From Pseudomonadota bacterium (GTDB taxonomy: Bacteria; Pseudomonadota; Gammaproteobacteria; Steroidobacterales; Steroidobacteraceae), in contig JADJOO010000003.1 in assembly GCA_016713725.1 (NCBI GenBank), positions 186,001 to 250,000 on the forward strand: a stretch of DNA of 64,000 nucleotides, given 5' to 3'. The notes below the pieces were generated by a model, which searched no databases, was not told the origin of the DNA, and saw only the letters and a list, made by a program, of their open reading frames with translations. Numbering within the stretch: position 1 is the stretch's first letter; every line of letters begins with the position of its first letter. The position numbers and the translations under genes are program-made. Positions 18,461-26,816 of this stretch are shown one piece after another.

Positions 18461-20245
18461 TCAGGATTCCTGCAGCAGGGTGCGGTGCCGGCTGCCGGGC
18501 GCCGTGAGTTCGTCGTAGCTGCCTTGCGCCGCGATGCGCCCGCCTTCCAGCACGACGACCTCGTCGCAGAACGTCGCGACGGATGGCTTGTGCGACACGA
18601 AGACGATCGTCCTGCCCCCGAGCGCCCGCAGCGAAGCCAGGATCCTGGCCTCCGTGGCGAGATCCAGTTCGTTGGTCGCCTCGTCCAGGATCAACACCGC
18701 CGGGTCGTGATAGAGCGCCCTGGCAATGCCGATGCGCTGCCGCTGGCCTCCGCTCAGCCTGGCCCCGCGCTCGCCGACGACGGTCTGGTAACCGGCCTCG
18801 AGCTCGTTGGCGACGAAATCATGCAGCTCCGCAATTCGCGCGGCCCGTTCGAGCCTGACGTAGTCGATGTCGCCGGGCTCCGAGCCGAGTGCAATGTTGC
18901 TGGCGATCGTATCGTCGATCAGGTAGATGACCTGCGGCACGTAGCCGATGTTGTCGCGCCAGGCTCGCACGTTGCCTGGCGTCACCAGGGTGCCGTCCAC
19001 GTTGATCACGCCGGCCGACGGCGGCAGGAGTCCGAGCAGGAGGTCCACGGTCGTCGACTTGCCGGCACCCGTCGGGCCGGCAAGGCACACTGCCCGTCCC
19101 GCCGGAATCGTCAGGCTCAACCCGGACAGCGTGTCCTGACGGCTGTCCGGATAGCGGAAGGAGATGTTCTCCAGTTTGATCGAGTGCCGCGGAACCATGG
19201 CGTCGCCTGTCGCGATTGCTGGCTCCGTGCCCGGATCGGCGTAGTCCTGCCACAGGCTGTCGAGTGCCGCTGTCTTGTACCGGATGGCCTCGACCCCATC
19301 GAATAGCCCCTGCAGCGCCGGGATCAGCCGGTACGCGGCATAGGCGAGCATCGCGATCACGGGCAGTATCTCGCCCGCATGCCCGGTATCTCCGATCAGG
19401 TACACCGTGGCAAAAACGAGTCCGCCGAAGGCGACCAGCTCGAGGCTCTGGGCCGGGACGATGTCCAGCGTGCTGTAGGTAATGGCATTCCTGGACGAGC
19501 GCAGCAGCGGCCTCGAGAAGCGCTCCACGAAATGCGCCTCGCGGCCGAGCACCTTGATCGCCTTGGCGGCGCCGACCGCCTCGTGGGCGTTCTTGTAGAT
19601 CTCGGTGTTCAAGGCCGCGAACTCCGCTCCGAGCCGCGTGACCTTGGGCATGATCAACAGGTAGATCAGCAGGTACGCCACGGCCAGCACGACCAGTGTG
19701 ACGGTCATGACCCATGGCTGGATCACCACCAGCAGCACGACGATGAAGAGGGTCGTGACGGCATCCGAAAATACGTTGATGCCTGCCATCAGCGTGCCGA
19801 TGGCCACCCGGTCGATTTCGGTCACCACCATCTTGACGAGCTCGGACGAGTTCCGTTGCAGCAGAAAGAGGTAGGGACGCGCCAGGTACCTGCTCATGAG
19901 CCGGCGCGCCAGGTTGTATTCGCCGAGGTGGCAGACCCGGAAAGTCAGCCACGCGTTGATGCCCACGAGGAGATTTGTCGCCAGCAGCATGCTGAACGCG
20001 ACGAGACCGAGGAATTTCAGGAAGGCATTCGTGCTGTTGAACCCGAGGGCCCCGTAGGCCCAGGACAGGTAATGGTTCTCCACGACCAGGTCCGGATTGG
20101 CGACGACAGCGATGAACGGCATGATGGACGCGACCCCTACGGCCTGCACGAGTCCGCTGACTGTCGTGCTGAGCAGCAGCAGCAGGATCTGGCGCTTCTC
20201 TCTGGCCGAGAAGAAAGACAGGAGTTTTCGCCAGTCGTCGATCAT
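18461..20245 (-). CDS. ABC transporter, fused permease and ATPase (PglK-like flippase type)
   Basis: A ~594-residue half-transporter. Start ATG 20245 (MIDDWRKLLSFFSAREKR). Six helices fill residues ~20-310. The nucleotide-binding domain has Walker A GPTGAGKSTTVDLLLG, a Q-loop in GYVPQVIYL, the signature LSGGQRQRIGIARAL, Walker B AVLILDEATNELD and the H-loop VSHK. The short N-terminus and lack of a peptidase or accessory domain resemble lipid-linked oligosaccharide flippases such as PglK. In this cluster it probably flips the finished lipid-linked glycan. Its stop lies 3 bases past the stop of the convergent membrane protein. Confidence 0.85.
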   Translation of the reverse strand: MIDDWRKLLSFFSAREKRQILLLLLSTTVSGLVQAVGVASIMPFIAVVANPDLVVENHYLSWAYGALGFNSTNAFLKFLGLVAFSMLLATNLLVGINAWLTFRVCHLGEYNLARRLMSRYLARPYLFLLQRNSSELVKMVVTEIDRVAIGTLMAGINVFSDAVTTLFIVVLLVVIQPWVMTVTLVVLAVAYLLIYLLIMPKVTRLGAEFAALNTEIYKNAHEAVGAAKAIKVLGREAHFVERFSRPLLRSSRNAITYSTLDIVPAQSLELVAFGGLVFATVYLIGDTGHAGEILPVIAMLAYAAYRLIPALQGLFDGVEAIRYKTAALDSLWQDYADPGTEPAIATGDAMVPRHSIKLENISFRYPDSRQDTLSGLSLTIPAGRAVCLAGPTGAGKSTTVDLLLGLLPPSAGVINVDGTLVTPGNVRAWRDNIGYVPQVIYLIDDTIASNIALGSEPGDIDYVRLERAARIAELHDFVANELEAGYQTVVGERGARLSGGQRQRIGIARALYHDPAVLILDEATNELDLATEARILASLRALGGRTIVFVSHKPSVATFCDEVVVLEGGRIAAQGSYDELTAPGSRHRTLLQES

Positions 20246-20742
20246 TCGCTCGATACTCTTCGCCGTTTGCCGACCGGGGCCCGATGCATCGGACACGGCC
20301 GGGAAAGGGTAGCGCCTTGGTGGACCAGGCATTCGTGACCGGCTGCCAGAATATCCTATCGGGATGCGGTCGCACGTCACGTGCTTGCCTCGAGTCCAGT
20401 TCCCCAGCCACCCGGCATCACCTGCACCCCGCGCATGAAGCGATCCTGGTGGTCGGCAATCGCACCTACGATTCGCGGTGGCCGCACCGAAGCGCATCGC
20501 GCCTGCCGGGATCGGCAATGCTTGCACGCGTCATCCAACCAGTGTTCAATCAGCGTGGGTATCGGCAGTCTGAACAGAGTTGGCCGATAGGCATGGGTTG
20601 GTCGGGCCGCCAACCTCGGAGTTCGGCTGCCATGCTGTCCCATGCCGCGTGCCCATCATGGGGTGCGCCCCAGCGTTTCACGACGCGCGTCGCCAACAGT
20701 CTCGAGCGACTGCTGCGCGACGCACTCGTCACTCCCGCGCGC
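20246..20742. other. Spacer without a recognisable gene
   Basis: About 500 bases between the flippase and the Rap1a/Tai-like gene. Reading frames here have no recognisable content. It should hold the flippase promoter (minus strand) and the promoter of the antiporter operon (plus strand), but no clear motif was found. Confidence 0.5.
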
Positions 20743-21213
20743 GTGCGCCATCGCTCCGCCTGCAGCATCCTCGCCCGTGTGGCCGTGCTGGCCTGTGCGA
20801 CGCTTTCCTGCGCTTCCACCGCGAAGGCAGTTGAGCATACGTTGCCGTCTTCGACGCTCGTCGAGCGTTGTCGCGGCCTTGCGGGCGCGCCACCAGGCGC
20901 CGAGGGTCCGCTTTGCGAATCGTACCTGCAGGGTTACCTGGCCGGCGCACGTTCAGGCGGCTGGTTGAGCATTTACGAGGATGGCAAGCCGCAGGAGACG
21001 TTTTCCGAGCGTGCATGGCGCACTCGCCTCGGCATGTCAACGCGCGCGCCAAAGCCGCAGAGTTGCCTGCCGGACGGTACGACGCTGGCTGACATCGCCA
21101 CAGCATTGATCGCGTACGCGGAGCGTCGACCCACCCTCGAAAATGTCAGTGCACAACAACTCCTCGAGGGCATGCTGAGGACCTCTTTCCCCTGCGTGCG
21201 TGCGCAGAAATGA
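20743..21213 (+). CDS. Exported Rap1a/Tai-family protein
   Basis: The start is uncertain: GTG 20743 gives a compact signal peptide (ARVAVLACATLSCASTAKA), while ATG 20632 would add 37 residues. The mature part carries the pattern of the Rap1a/Tai immunity-protein family: LVERCRGLAG...LCESYLQGYLAGA near the start, then SCLPDGTTLADIATALIAYAERRP and a final TSFPC, with four cysteines that could form two disulfides in the periplasm. Known members neutralise type VI amidase effectors, but many family members are orphans. The stop overlaps the start of the antiporter gene mrpE (ATGA), so the two are translationally coupled. Confidence 0.65.
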   Translation: MRHRSACSILARVAVLACATLSCASTAKAVEHTLPSSTLVERCRGLAGAPPGAEGPLCESYLQGYLAGARSGGWLSIYEDGKPQETFSERAWRTRLGMSTRAPKPQSCLPDGTTLADIATALIAYAERRPTLENVSAQQLLEGMLRTSFPCVRAQK

Positions 21214-21689
21214 GCGGCGCCATGCGCCGGGCTCTGACTTTGTGCCTGCTGGTCGGCACCTGGCTATTGTGGTCGGGCGTATACGTTCCTCTCGTGCTGG
21301 GACTCGGCCTCGCGTCGAGCCTGCTGGCGCTCTACCTTGCGCAGCGCATGGGATTTTTCGAGCGTGGAATCTACTCTTTGCACTTGTTGCCAGGATTGCC
21401 GCGATTCTGGCTTTGGCTACTGTTTGAAATCGTCAAGGCGAACCTGAGCGTCGCCGCAGTCGTCCTGCGTCCAGGTAAGTCGCTCAGCCCCACCGTCGTC
21501 GATATCGAGACCGGCTCCGGCCCGATCGGCCGGACGTTGCTTGCCAACGCGATCACGCTCACCCCAGGTACCGTCACGCTGGATGTCGACGTCGGACGAT
21601 TGCGGGTCCATTGCCTGACGCGTGCTGCCGCCGACGAGTTGCTGGCTGGCGCAATGAACCGTCGCGTTGCGGCGGTCACGACCGACTGA
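21210..21689 (+). CDS. mrpE: Mrp-type cation/H+ antiporter subunit E
   Basis: A 159-residue membrane protein, as usual for MnhE/MrpE. Two N-terminal helices (CLLVGTWLLWSGVYVPLVLG), then WLLFEIVKANLSVAAVVLRPGK and a soluble C-terminal part with the conserved ANAITLTPGTVTLDVD motif. It is the first structural subunit of the operon. Start ATG 21210 overlaps the upstream stop. Confidence 0.9.
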   Translation: MSGAMRRALTLCLLVGTWLLWSGVYVPLVLGLGLASSLLALYLAQRMGFFERGIYSLHLLPGLPRFWLWLLFEIVKANLSVAAVVLRPGKSLSPTVVDIETGSGPIGRTLLANAITLTPGTVTLDVDVGRLRVHCLTRAAADELLAGAMNRRVAAVTTD

Positions 21690-21691
21690 TC

Positions 21692-21958
21692 ATGTACTAC
21701 GTGGCCGCCTTGGCAATTCTCGTGACGATGGGCCTGGCGCTCGCCCGCGCGTTACTGGGTCCAACCGATTACGACCGCGTGCTGGCCGTCAATATGTTCG
21801 GCACCAAGACGGTGCTGCTGGTGTCGATCGTTGCTTTCCTTTCCGGGCGTCCAGAGTTTCTCGACCTGGGGTTGGCATACGCGCTGATCAACTTCGTTGG
21901 TGTGCTCGCCGTGCTGGAGTATTTCCAGAAGAAGCGGCGGCGCGAGCGCCCGCGATGA
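21692..21958 (+). CDS. mrpF: Mrp-type antiporter subunit F
   Basis: An 88-residue, three-helix protein with the MrpF signature ARALLGPTDYDRVLAVNMFG and a basic tail. Start ATG 21692, three bases after the mrpE stop. The stop overlaps the mrpG start (ATGA at 21955). Confidence 0.9.
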   Translation: MYYVAALAILVTMGLALARALLGPTDYDRVLAVNMFGTKTVLLVSIVAFLSGRPEFLDLGLAYALINFVGVLAVLEYFQKKRRRERPR

Positions 21959-22272
21959 TCATCGACGTGTTGAGCTTCGTCCTGCTCGCACTGGGCGGGT
22001 TCTTCGTCTTCATGGGCGGGCTCGGTGCGCTGCGCCTGCCGGACTTCTATACGCGGATGCATGCCGCGAGTCTTACCGACAGCCTGGGCACGATATTGAC
22101 GCTCGGCGGCATCATGCTGCAGTCGGGCTGGTCACTCGCGACGGTCAAGCTCATGACCATCCTGTTTTTCCTGATGTTGACGGGTCCTACCGCAACCTAC
22201 GCGCTCGCAAACGCGGCATTGCTGGCGGAGCCCGATCTGCAACCGGTCATGCCACCGGCATCGAGGCTCTGA
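21955..22272 (+). CDS. mrpG: Mrp-type antiporter subunit G
   Basis: A 105-residue protein with three helices and the MrpG motif GALRLPDFYTRMHAASLTDS, then KLMTILFFLMLTGPTATYALANAA. It overlaps mrpF by four bases and ends one base before the next start, as expected for a coupled operon. Confidence 0.9.
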   Translation: MIIDVLSFVLLALGGFFVFMGGLGALRLPDFYTRMHAASLTDSLGTILTLGGIMLQSGWSLATVKLMTILFFLMLTGPTATYALANAALLAEPDLQPVMPPASRL

Positions 22273-22273
22273 C

Positions 22274-23257
22274 ATGGTCACGCTGTTTGGCATCGTCCTG
22301 CTGACATTTCTCGTCGTCACGGCAATTGCGATTGTGAGCACGCCCAACCTCTTCGTCGCCGTCATGTTGATGAGCATCTTCAGCCTGCTCATGGCTGCTA
22401 CGTTCTTCATACTCGACGCAGCCGACGTTGCGCTGACCGAGGCCGCCATTGGCGCCGGCATGTCTACCATCCTGTTCCTTGGCGCGCTGGCGCTGGTCGC
22501 CGAACGTGAACAACGCGCGCCGACCAGGCGGTGGCTGCCACTGGCGGTCATCGCGTTGACGGCATTCACGGTCATTTACGCCACCTTCGACAAGCCCCGA
22601 CTGGGTGACCCGGCGGCACCGGTACACCAGCACGTGGCGCCGTGGTACCTCGAACAGACGCCATTGCTCATGGAGATGTCGAACGTGGTGACGGCAGTGC
22701 TCGCGGGCTTTCGTGCTTACGACACGCTTGGCGAAGTACTCGTGATCCTGACCGCCGGGCTTGGCGTAATGATGATCCTCGCCAACGGCCGACCGGAGCT
22801 ATCCAAGCAGGACAGGGCCACGGAGGCACCGGGCCTGCGACATCACCTCGTACCGCGCGTCGTTGGGCAACTTTTGATCCCGTTCATCGTGCTGTTCGGC
22901 CTTTACCTGCAGTTTCACGGCGAATTCAGTCCCGGTGGCGGCTTCCAGGCGGGCGCCATCATTGCCGTCGGCATCGTGCTGCACGCGTTGCTCGAGGGCG
23001 AAGCGGCCAGGCGCGCGATTGTCTCGAGGCGCGTGCTGGGGGGCGTCATGGCGGGTGGGGCTTTGCTGTTGTGCGCGGTCGGGGCCGCGGGCATCGTGCT
23101 CGGTGGCAATTTTCTCGATTACTCCGTGCTCGCGGCCGATCCCGTAAGCGGGCAGCAGCTTGGCATACACCTTGTCGAGGCCGGCGTCGGCATCACAGTC
23201 ACGGGGACGCTGGTCGCGGCGTTTCATGCATTCGCCGATCGCGAACCCGCGCCATGA
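22274..23257 (+). CDS. mrpB: Fused MbhD-MbhE-MrpB antiporter subunit
   Basis: A 327-residue protein joining pieces that in classical Mrp are split between MrpA and MrpB. Residues ~1-80 are an MbhD/DUF4040 segment (DAADVALTEAAIGAGMSTILFLG). Residues ~85-175 resemble MbhE (NVVTAVLAGFRAYDTLGEVLVILTA). Residues ~190-325 are the MnhB domain (LVPRVVGQLLIPFIVLFGLY, HGEFSPGGGFQAGAI). The MbhD and MbhE parts normally form the C-terminus of the large MrpA subunit, so this is a real rearrangement. Start ATG 22274. Confidence 0.85.
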   Translation: MVTLFGIVLLTFLVVTAIAIVSTPNLFVAVMLMSIFSLLMAATFFILDAADVALTEAAIGAGMSTILFLGALALVAEREQRAPTRRWLPLAVIALTAFTVIYATFDKPRLGDPAAPVHQHVAPWYLEQTPLLMEMSNVVTAVLAGFRAYDTLGEVLVILTAGLGVMMILANGRPELSKQDRATEAPGLRHHLVPRVVGQLLIPFIVLFGLYLQFHGEFSPGGGFQAGAIIAVGIVLHALLEGEAARRAIVSRRVLGGVMAGGALLLCAVGAAGIVLGGNFLDYSVLAADPVSGQQLGIHLVEAGVGITVTGTLVAAFHAFADREPAP

Positions 23258-23613
23258 AGCTGTTCGGCCTTTACAACTATTGGGTGTTCGCGCTGCTGCT
23301 GATGATCGGGCTGTATGCGGTCATTGCGAAACCCAACCTCGTCAAGAAACTCCTGGGTCTTTCGATTTTCCAGTCAGCCGTTTTTCTCTTGTACATCAGC
23401 ATGGCCAAGGTGGAAGGCGGCACCGCAGCGATCATTCAGCACACGGCCGAACCGCAGATTTTCTCGAACCCGCTGCCACACGTCCTGATCCTGACTGCCA
23501 TCGTGGTCGGCGTGTCGACCGTTGCGCTCGGACTGGCAATCGTGGTGCGGATCCGGGAGGAATACGGCACCATCGAGGAGAATGAAATTCAGGCGCGGGA
23601 CCGCGACCGCTGA
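23254..23613 (+). CDS. mrpC: Mrp-type antiporter subunit C (NuoK-like)
   Basis: A 119-residue, three-helix NuoK homologue: IGLYAVIAKPNLVKKLLGLSIFQSAVFL, followed by PLPHVLILTAIVVGVSTVALGLA, which holds the conserved PxPHALxLTxIVI-like motif. Start ATG 23254 overlaps the mrpB stop. Confidence 0.9.
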   Translation: MKLFGLYNYWVFALLLMIGLYAVIAKPNLVKKLLGLSIFQSAVFLLYISMAKVEGGTAAIIQHTAEPQIFSNPLPHVLILTAIVVGVSTVALGLAIVVRIREEYGTIEENEIQARDRDR

Positions 23614-25100
23614 TGTGGCCGGAACAGCTGCCCGCATTGGCGGTCGCCGTGCCACTTGCCTGCGCGCCCGTTGCAGCGTTGCTGCGAACCGGACTCCCGG
23701 CCTGGACGGTCGCTACCGTGGCGAGCGTCGCGTCGTTCGCCTTCGCCGTCCTGCTTGCCGGCAGCGTAGGCGGCCTGGACGAGTTGTCCTATGCAGTGGG
23801 CTCATGGCCCGTGCCCTATGGCATCGAACTGCGCATCACGAGTTTCAGCGCGTTGCTGCTGCTCATCATTACCGGCGCTTCGAGCGCCGCGTTGTTGGCT
23901 GGCAGGCATAGCCTCGAGACCGAGGTCGCAGCGCCACGGCATCCTTTCTTCTACGCCGCATGGCTGCTGGTGCTTGGCGGCCTGATCGGCATCGTCGTGT
24001 CGGGCGACGCGTTCAACATATTCGTGTTCATGGAAGTGTCTTCGCTGGCCACTTACATACTGGTTGCGGGCGGCTCGAATCCTCGCGCCTTGCCTGCCGT
24101 ATTCAAGTACCTGGTGATGGGCACGATAGGAGCCACGTTCTACCTGATCGGTGTCGGCTTGATTTACATGATGACCGGCACGCTGAACCTTGCGGACATG
24201 GGGACGCGCATTCACGACGTAGCCGACCTCAAGCCGATACTCGCGGCGGTCGGATTTGTCACGATCGGCCTGATCCTCAAGGCCGGCTTGTTCCCGTTGC
24301 ACGTCTGGCTGCCGAATACCTACGCCTGGTCGCCGCACATCGTGACCGCCTTCATCGCCGCGTGCTCGGCCAAGGTCTCGCTCTATGTGTTGTTGCGATT
24401 CGACTTCATGGTGTTCCAAGGCAGCCTCGTCGACCATCAGCTGCAGTTTTCTGGCTTCCTCATGCCACTCGCGGTGCTCGCGATCCTGGTTGCTTCCGGC
24501 GTCGCGATGGCCGAAGGCAACCTGAAACGCCTGCTCGCTTACTCGTCGGTGGCGCAGATCGGCTACGTAGTGCTGGGTGCCAGCCTCATGACCGCGAGTG
24601 GGCTGACGGCCGGCATCATCCATATGTTCAACCACGCGCTCGCCAAGGGCGCGATGTTCCTTGCAGTCGCCGGTATCGCAATCCGCATCACGTCACTGCG
24701 ACTGGAGGATCTCGCGGGCATTGGACGCCTCATGCCCTGGAGCACGGCCGCATTCATGTTGGCGGCGTTGAGCCTGATCGGTATTCCGGGGACGGCGGGC
24801 TTCGTCAGCAAGTGGTACCTGATCTCCGCAGCGCTCGATGCTGGCACGGTCGGAGTTGCCCTGGTCGTCGTGATCGTGGCCAGTTCCCTGATGACCGTTG
24901 CTTACATCTGGCGCATCGCGGAGACAATGTATTTCCGCGCGCCATTGGACAATGCTGCCGGTGTCCGCGACGCTCCACCATGGATGCTGGGCGTGCTCTG
25001 GGTGGTGGCCCTCGCGAACGTCTGGTTCGGGTTGTTGCCAGGCATTCCCCTCGTGCTGTCCGCAGACGCCGCGGCAACTTTGCTTGGGCACCTCCCGTGA
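23613..25100 (+). CDS. mrpD: Mrp-type antiporter subunit D (first ND2/4/5-like paralogue)
   Basis: A 495-residue proton-translocating subunit with about 14 helices. Typical features are SGDAFNIFVFMEVSSLATYIL with the TM5 glutamate, KAGLFPLHVWLPNTYAWSPHIVTA with the TM7 lysine region, GNLKRLLAYSSVAQIGYV, FNHALAKGAMFL and GFVSKWYL. Start ATG 23613 overlaps the mrpC stop (TGATG). It is the first of three homologous large subunits in the operon. Confidence 0.9.
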   Translation: MWPEQLPALAVAVPLACAPVAALLRTGLPAWTVATVASVASFAFAVLLAGSVGGLDELSYAVGSWPVPYGIELRITSFSALLLLIITGASSAALLAGRHSLETEVAAPRHPFFYAAWLLVLGGLIGIVVSGDAFNIFVFMEVSSLATYILVAGGSNPRALPAVFKYLVMGTIGATFYLIGVGLIYMMTGTLNLADMGTRIHDVADLKPILAAVGFVTIGLILKAGLFPLHVWLPNTYAWSPHIVTAFIAACSAKVSLYVLLRFDFMVFQGSLVDHQLQFSGFLMPLAVLAILVASGVAMAEGNLKRLLAYSSVAQIGYVVLGASLMTASGLTAGIIHMFNHALAKGAMFLAVAGIAIRITSLRLEDLAGIGRLMPWSTAAFMLAALSLIGIPGTAGFVSKWYLISAALDAGTVGVALVVVIVASSLMTVAYIWRIAETMYFRAPLDNAAGVRDAPPWMLGVLWVVALANVWFGLLPGIPLVLSADAAATLLGHLP

Positions 25101-26571
25101 CTGGCAACGTTACGATCCTCGCTGCCGTCGGACTGCCGCTCGTCGGTGCTGTCGGCATGCTGCTGGCTCGCGGCAGGCCCAACCTGCGCGAATCCGTGAG
25201 CATGGCTACGGCGGCCAGCCTCACCGCGCCCTGGTCTGGGGCCTGCTGCCTGAGGTCATGGCCGGTGCGCGGCCCGCATACCCGGTCCTGACGCTGCTGC
25301 CAGGGCTCGAGATCGCCTTTCGCGTCGAGCCACTGGGCGCATTGTTTGCCGCGCTGGCCTCACTGCTCTGGTTGCTCAACACCGTGTATTCGATCGGATA
25401 CATGAGGGGCAATCGCGAGCAGAACCAGACTCGCTTCTACGTGCTGTTTGCGGTGGCATTGTCCGCCACCATCGGCATCGCTTTTGCCAGCAACCTGCTC
25501 ACGCTGTTTCTCTTTTACGAGGTGCTCACGCTTTCGACTTACCCACTCGTGGCGCACAAGGGCGATGCGAAGTCCGTCGCGTCGGCCCGTGTCTATCTTG
25601 GCGTGCTGCTGGCAACCTCCATCGGACTGCTGCTGCCCGCGATCGTCTGGACTTGGCGCACGGCCGGGACGCTGGATTTTACGCCGGGCGGAATTCTCGA
25701 CGGCCATGTCGGCGGCCTCGCCACCGGCTTGCTGCTGGCGTTTTACGTGTTCGGCACCGGCAAAGCGGCACTGATGCCCGTGCATCGCTGGCTGCCTGCA
25801 GCGATGGTTGCACCGACGCCCGTCAGTGCGTTGCTGCATGCGGTCGCCGTCGTCAAAGCGGGCGTTTTCGTCGTCACGAAGGTGATCATCTACATCTTCG
25901 GTATCGACTTCCTGCGAACGCAGGGGAGCGCCGACTGGCTGCTGTATGCAGCCGGCTTCACGATGGTCGCCGCGAGCGTGGTCGCATTGCGACAGGAAAA
26001 TCTGAAGCGATTGCTTGCTTACTCGACCGTTGCCCAGTTGTCATACGTAACTCTTGCGGCGGCATTGTTCAGGCCCGTGTCGGAGACAGGTGCCGCACTG
26101 CACATCGCCAGCCACGGCCTCGGCAAGATCACGCTGTTTTTCGCAGCAGGCAGCATCTACACCGCCGCAAGGAAAACCGAGATCAGCCAACTCGACGGCA
26201 TCGGACGCCGCATGCCGTGGACCTGCGCGGCATTTGCCGTCGGCGCGCTCGCGATGATCGGTCTGCCGCCGACAGCCGGATTCGTCTCCAAATGGCAGAT
26301 CCTCGTCGGTTCGTTGCAGTCGGGGCAACATTTCGCCGTGCTGGTCATCATCCTGAGCACGGCGATCACGTCTGCCTACTTCATGCCCATTCTGCACCGG
26401 GTCTGGTTCCGATCCGAACCCACCGGGCCACGGGTTGATTGCCGGGAAGCACCGTTGCCGATCGTCCTTGCGTTGACGACCACTGCATTGTTGACGGTCG
26501 CGTTCTTTTTCGTGCACCCGCCCATACTGGAGTTTGCATGGCAGATGTTCAGTACGAACGCACGACCATGA
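25097..26571 (+). CDS. Second ND2/4/5-like antiporter subunit (NuoL/MrpA-N-like; frameshift near 25227)
   Basis: Start GTG 25097 overlaps the mrpD stop (GTGA). The first ~43 residues and the rest are in different frames: a base is missing near CCGCGCC at 25223-25230. With it restored the protein runs SLTAALVWGLLPEV and continues for ~491 residues. SIGYMRGNREQNQTRFY, the FYEVLTLSTYPLVAHKGD segment with its glutamate, KAALMPVHRWLPAAMVAPTPVSALLHAVAVVKAG and HGLGKITLFFAAG fit the N-terminal antiporter module of MrpA/NuoL. It stops before the MbhD/E part, which is found in the MrpB-like gene instead. Confidence 0.85.
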
Positions 26572-26816
26572 AACACGAGCCGGACCACTGGCTGGTGCAT
26601 CCCCGCACGATTCGCTGGCTGGGGGTGGCCTTCGCAGTCGTGCTCGCAATGAGCCTGCTGGCGCAAGCCGTCGTGCCGATAAAATCAAATGCCGGTTTCG
26701 CTGCCTGGCCGGGTTTCGCTGCGGCGTACGGCATGCTTTCCTGCATCGTGATGGTCGTCGCGGCGAAGGCGCTAGGGGCGCTGCTGAAGCGCAAGGACGA
26801 CCATTACGATGCTTGA
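26568..26816 (+). CDS. Small two-helix membrane protein of the antiporter operon
   Basis: An 82-residue protein with two helices (TIRWLGVAFAVVLAMSLLAQ and GMLSCIVMVVAAKALGALL) and a KRKDDHYDA tail. Start ATG 26568 overlaps the previous stop (ATGA); ATG 26538 is also in frame. Its end overlaps the next gene by eight bases. No family is recognised. The tight packing suggests it is a structural or assembly part of the antiporter complex. Confidence 0.7.
   Translation: MKHEPDHWLVHPRTIRWLGVAFAVVLAMSLLAQAVVPIKSNAGFAAWPGFAAAYGMLSCIVMVVAAKALGALLKRKDDHYDA

Noticed and set aside
20284..20742. Upstream extension of the Rap1a/Tai-like reading frame
   Set aside because: The extra N-terminal residues have no domain character and would bury the signal peptide; a later start is more plausible.
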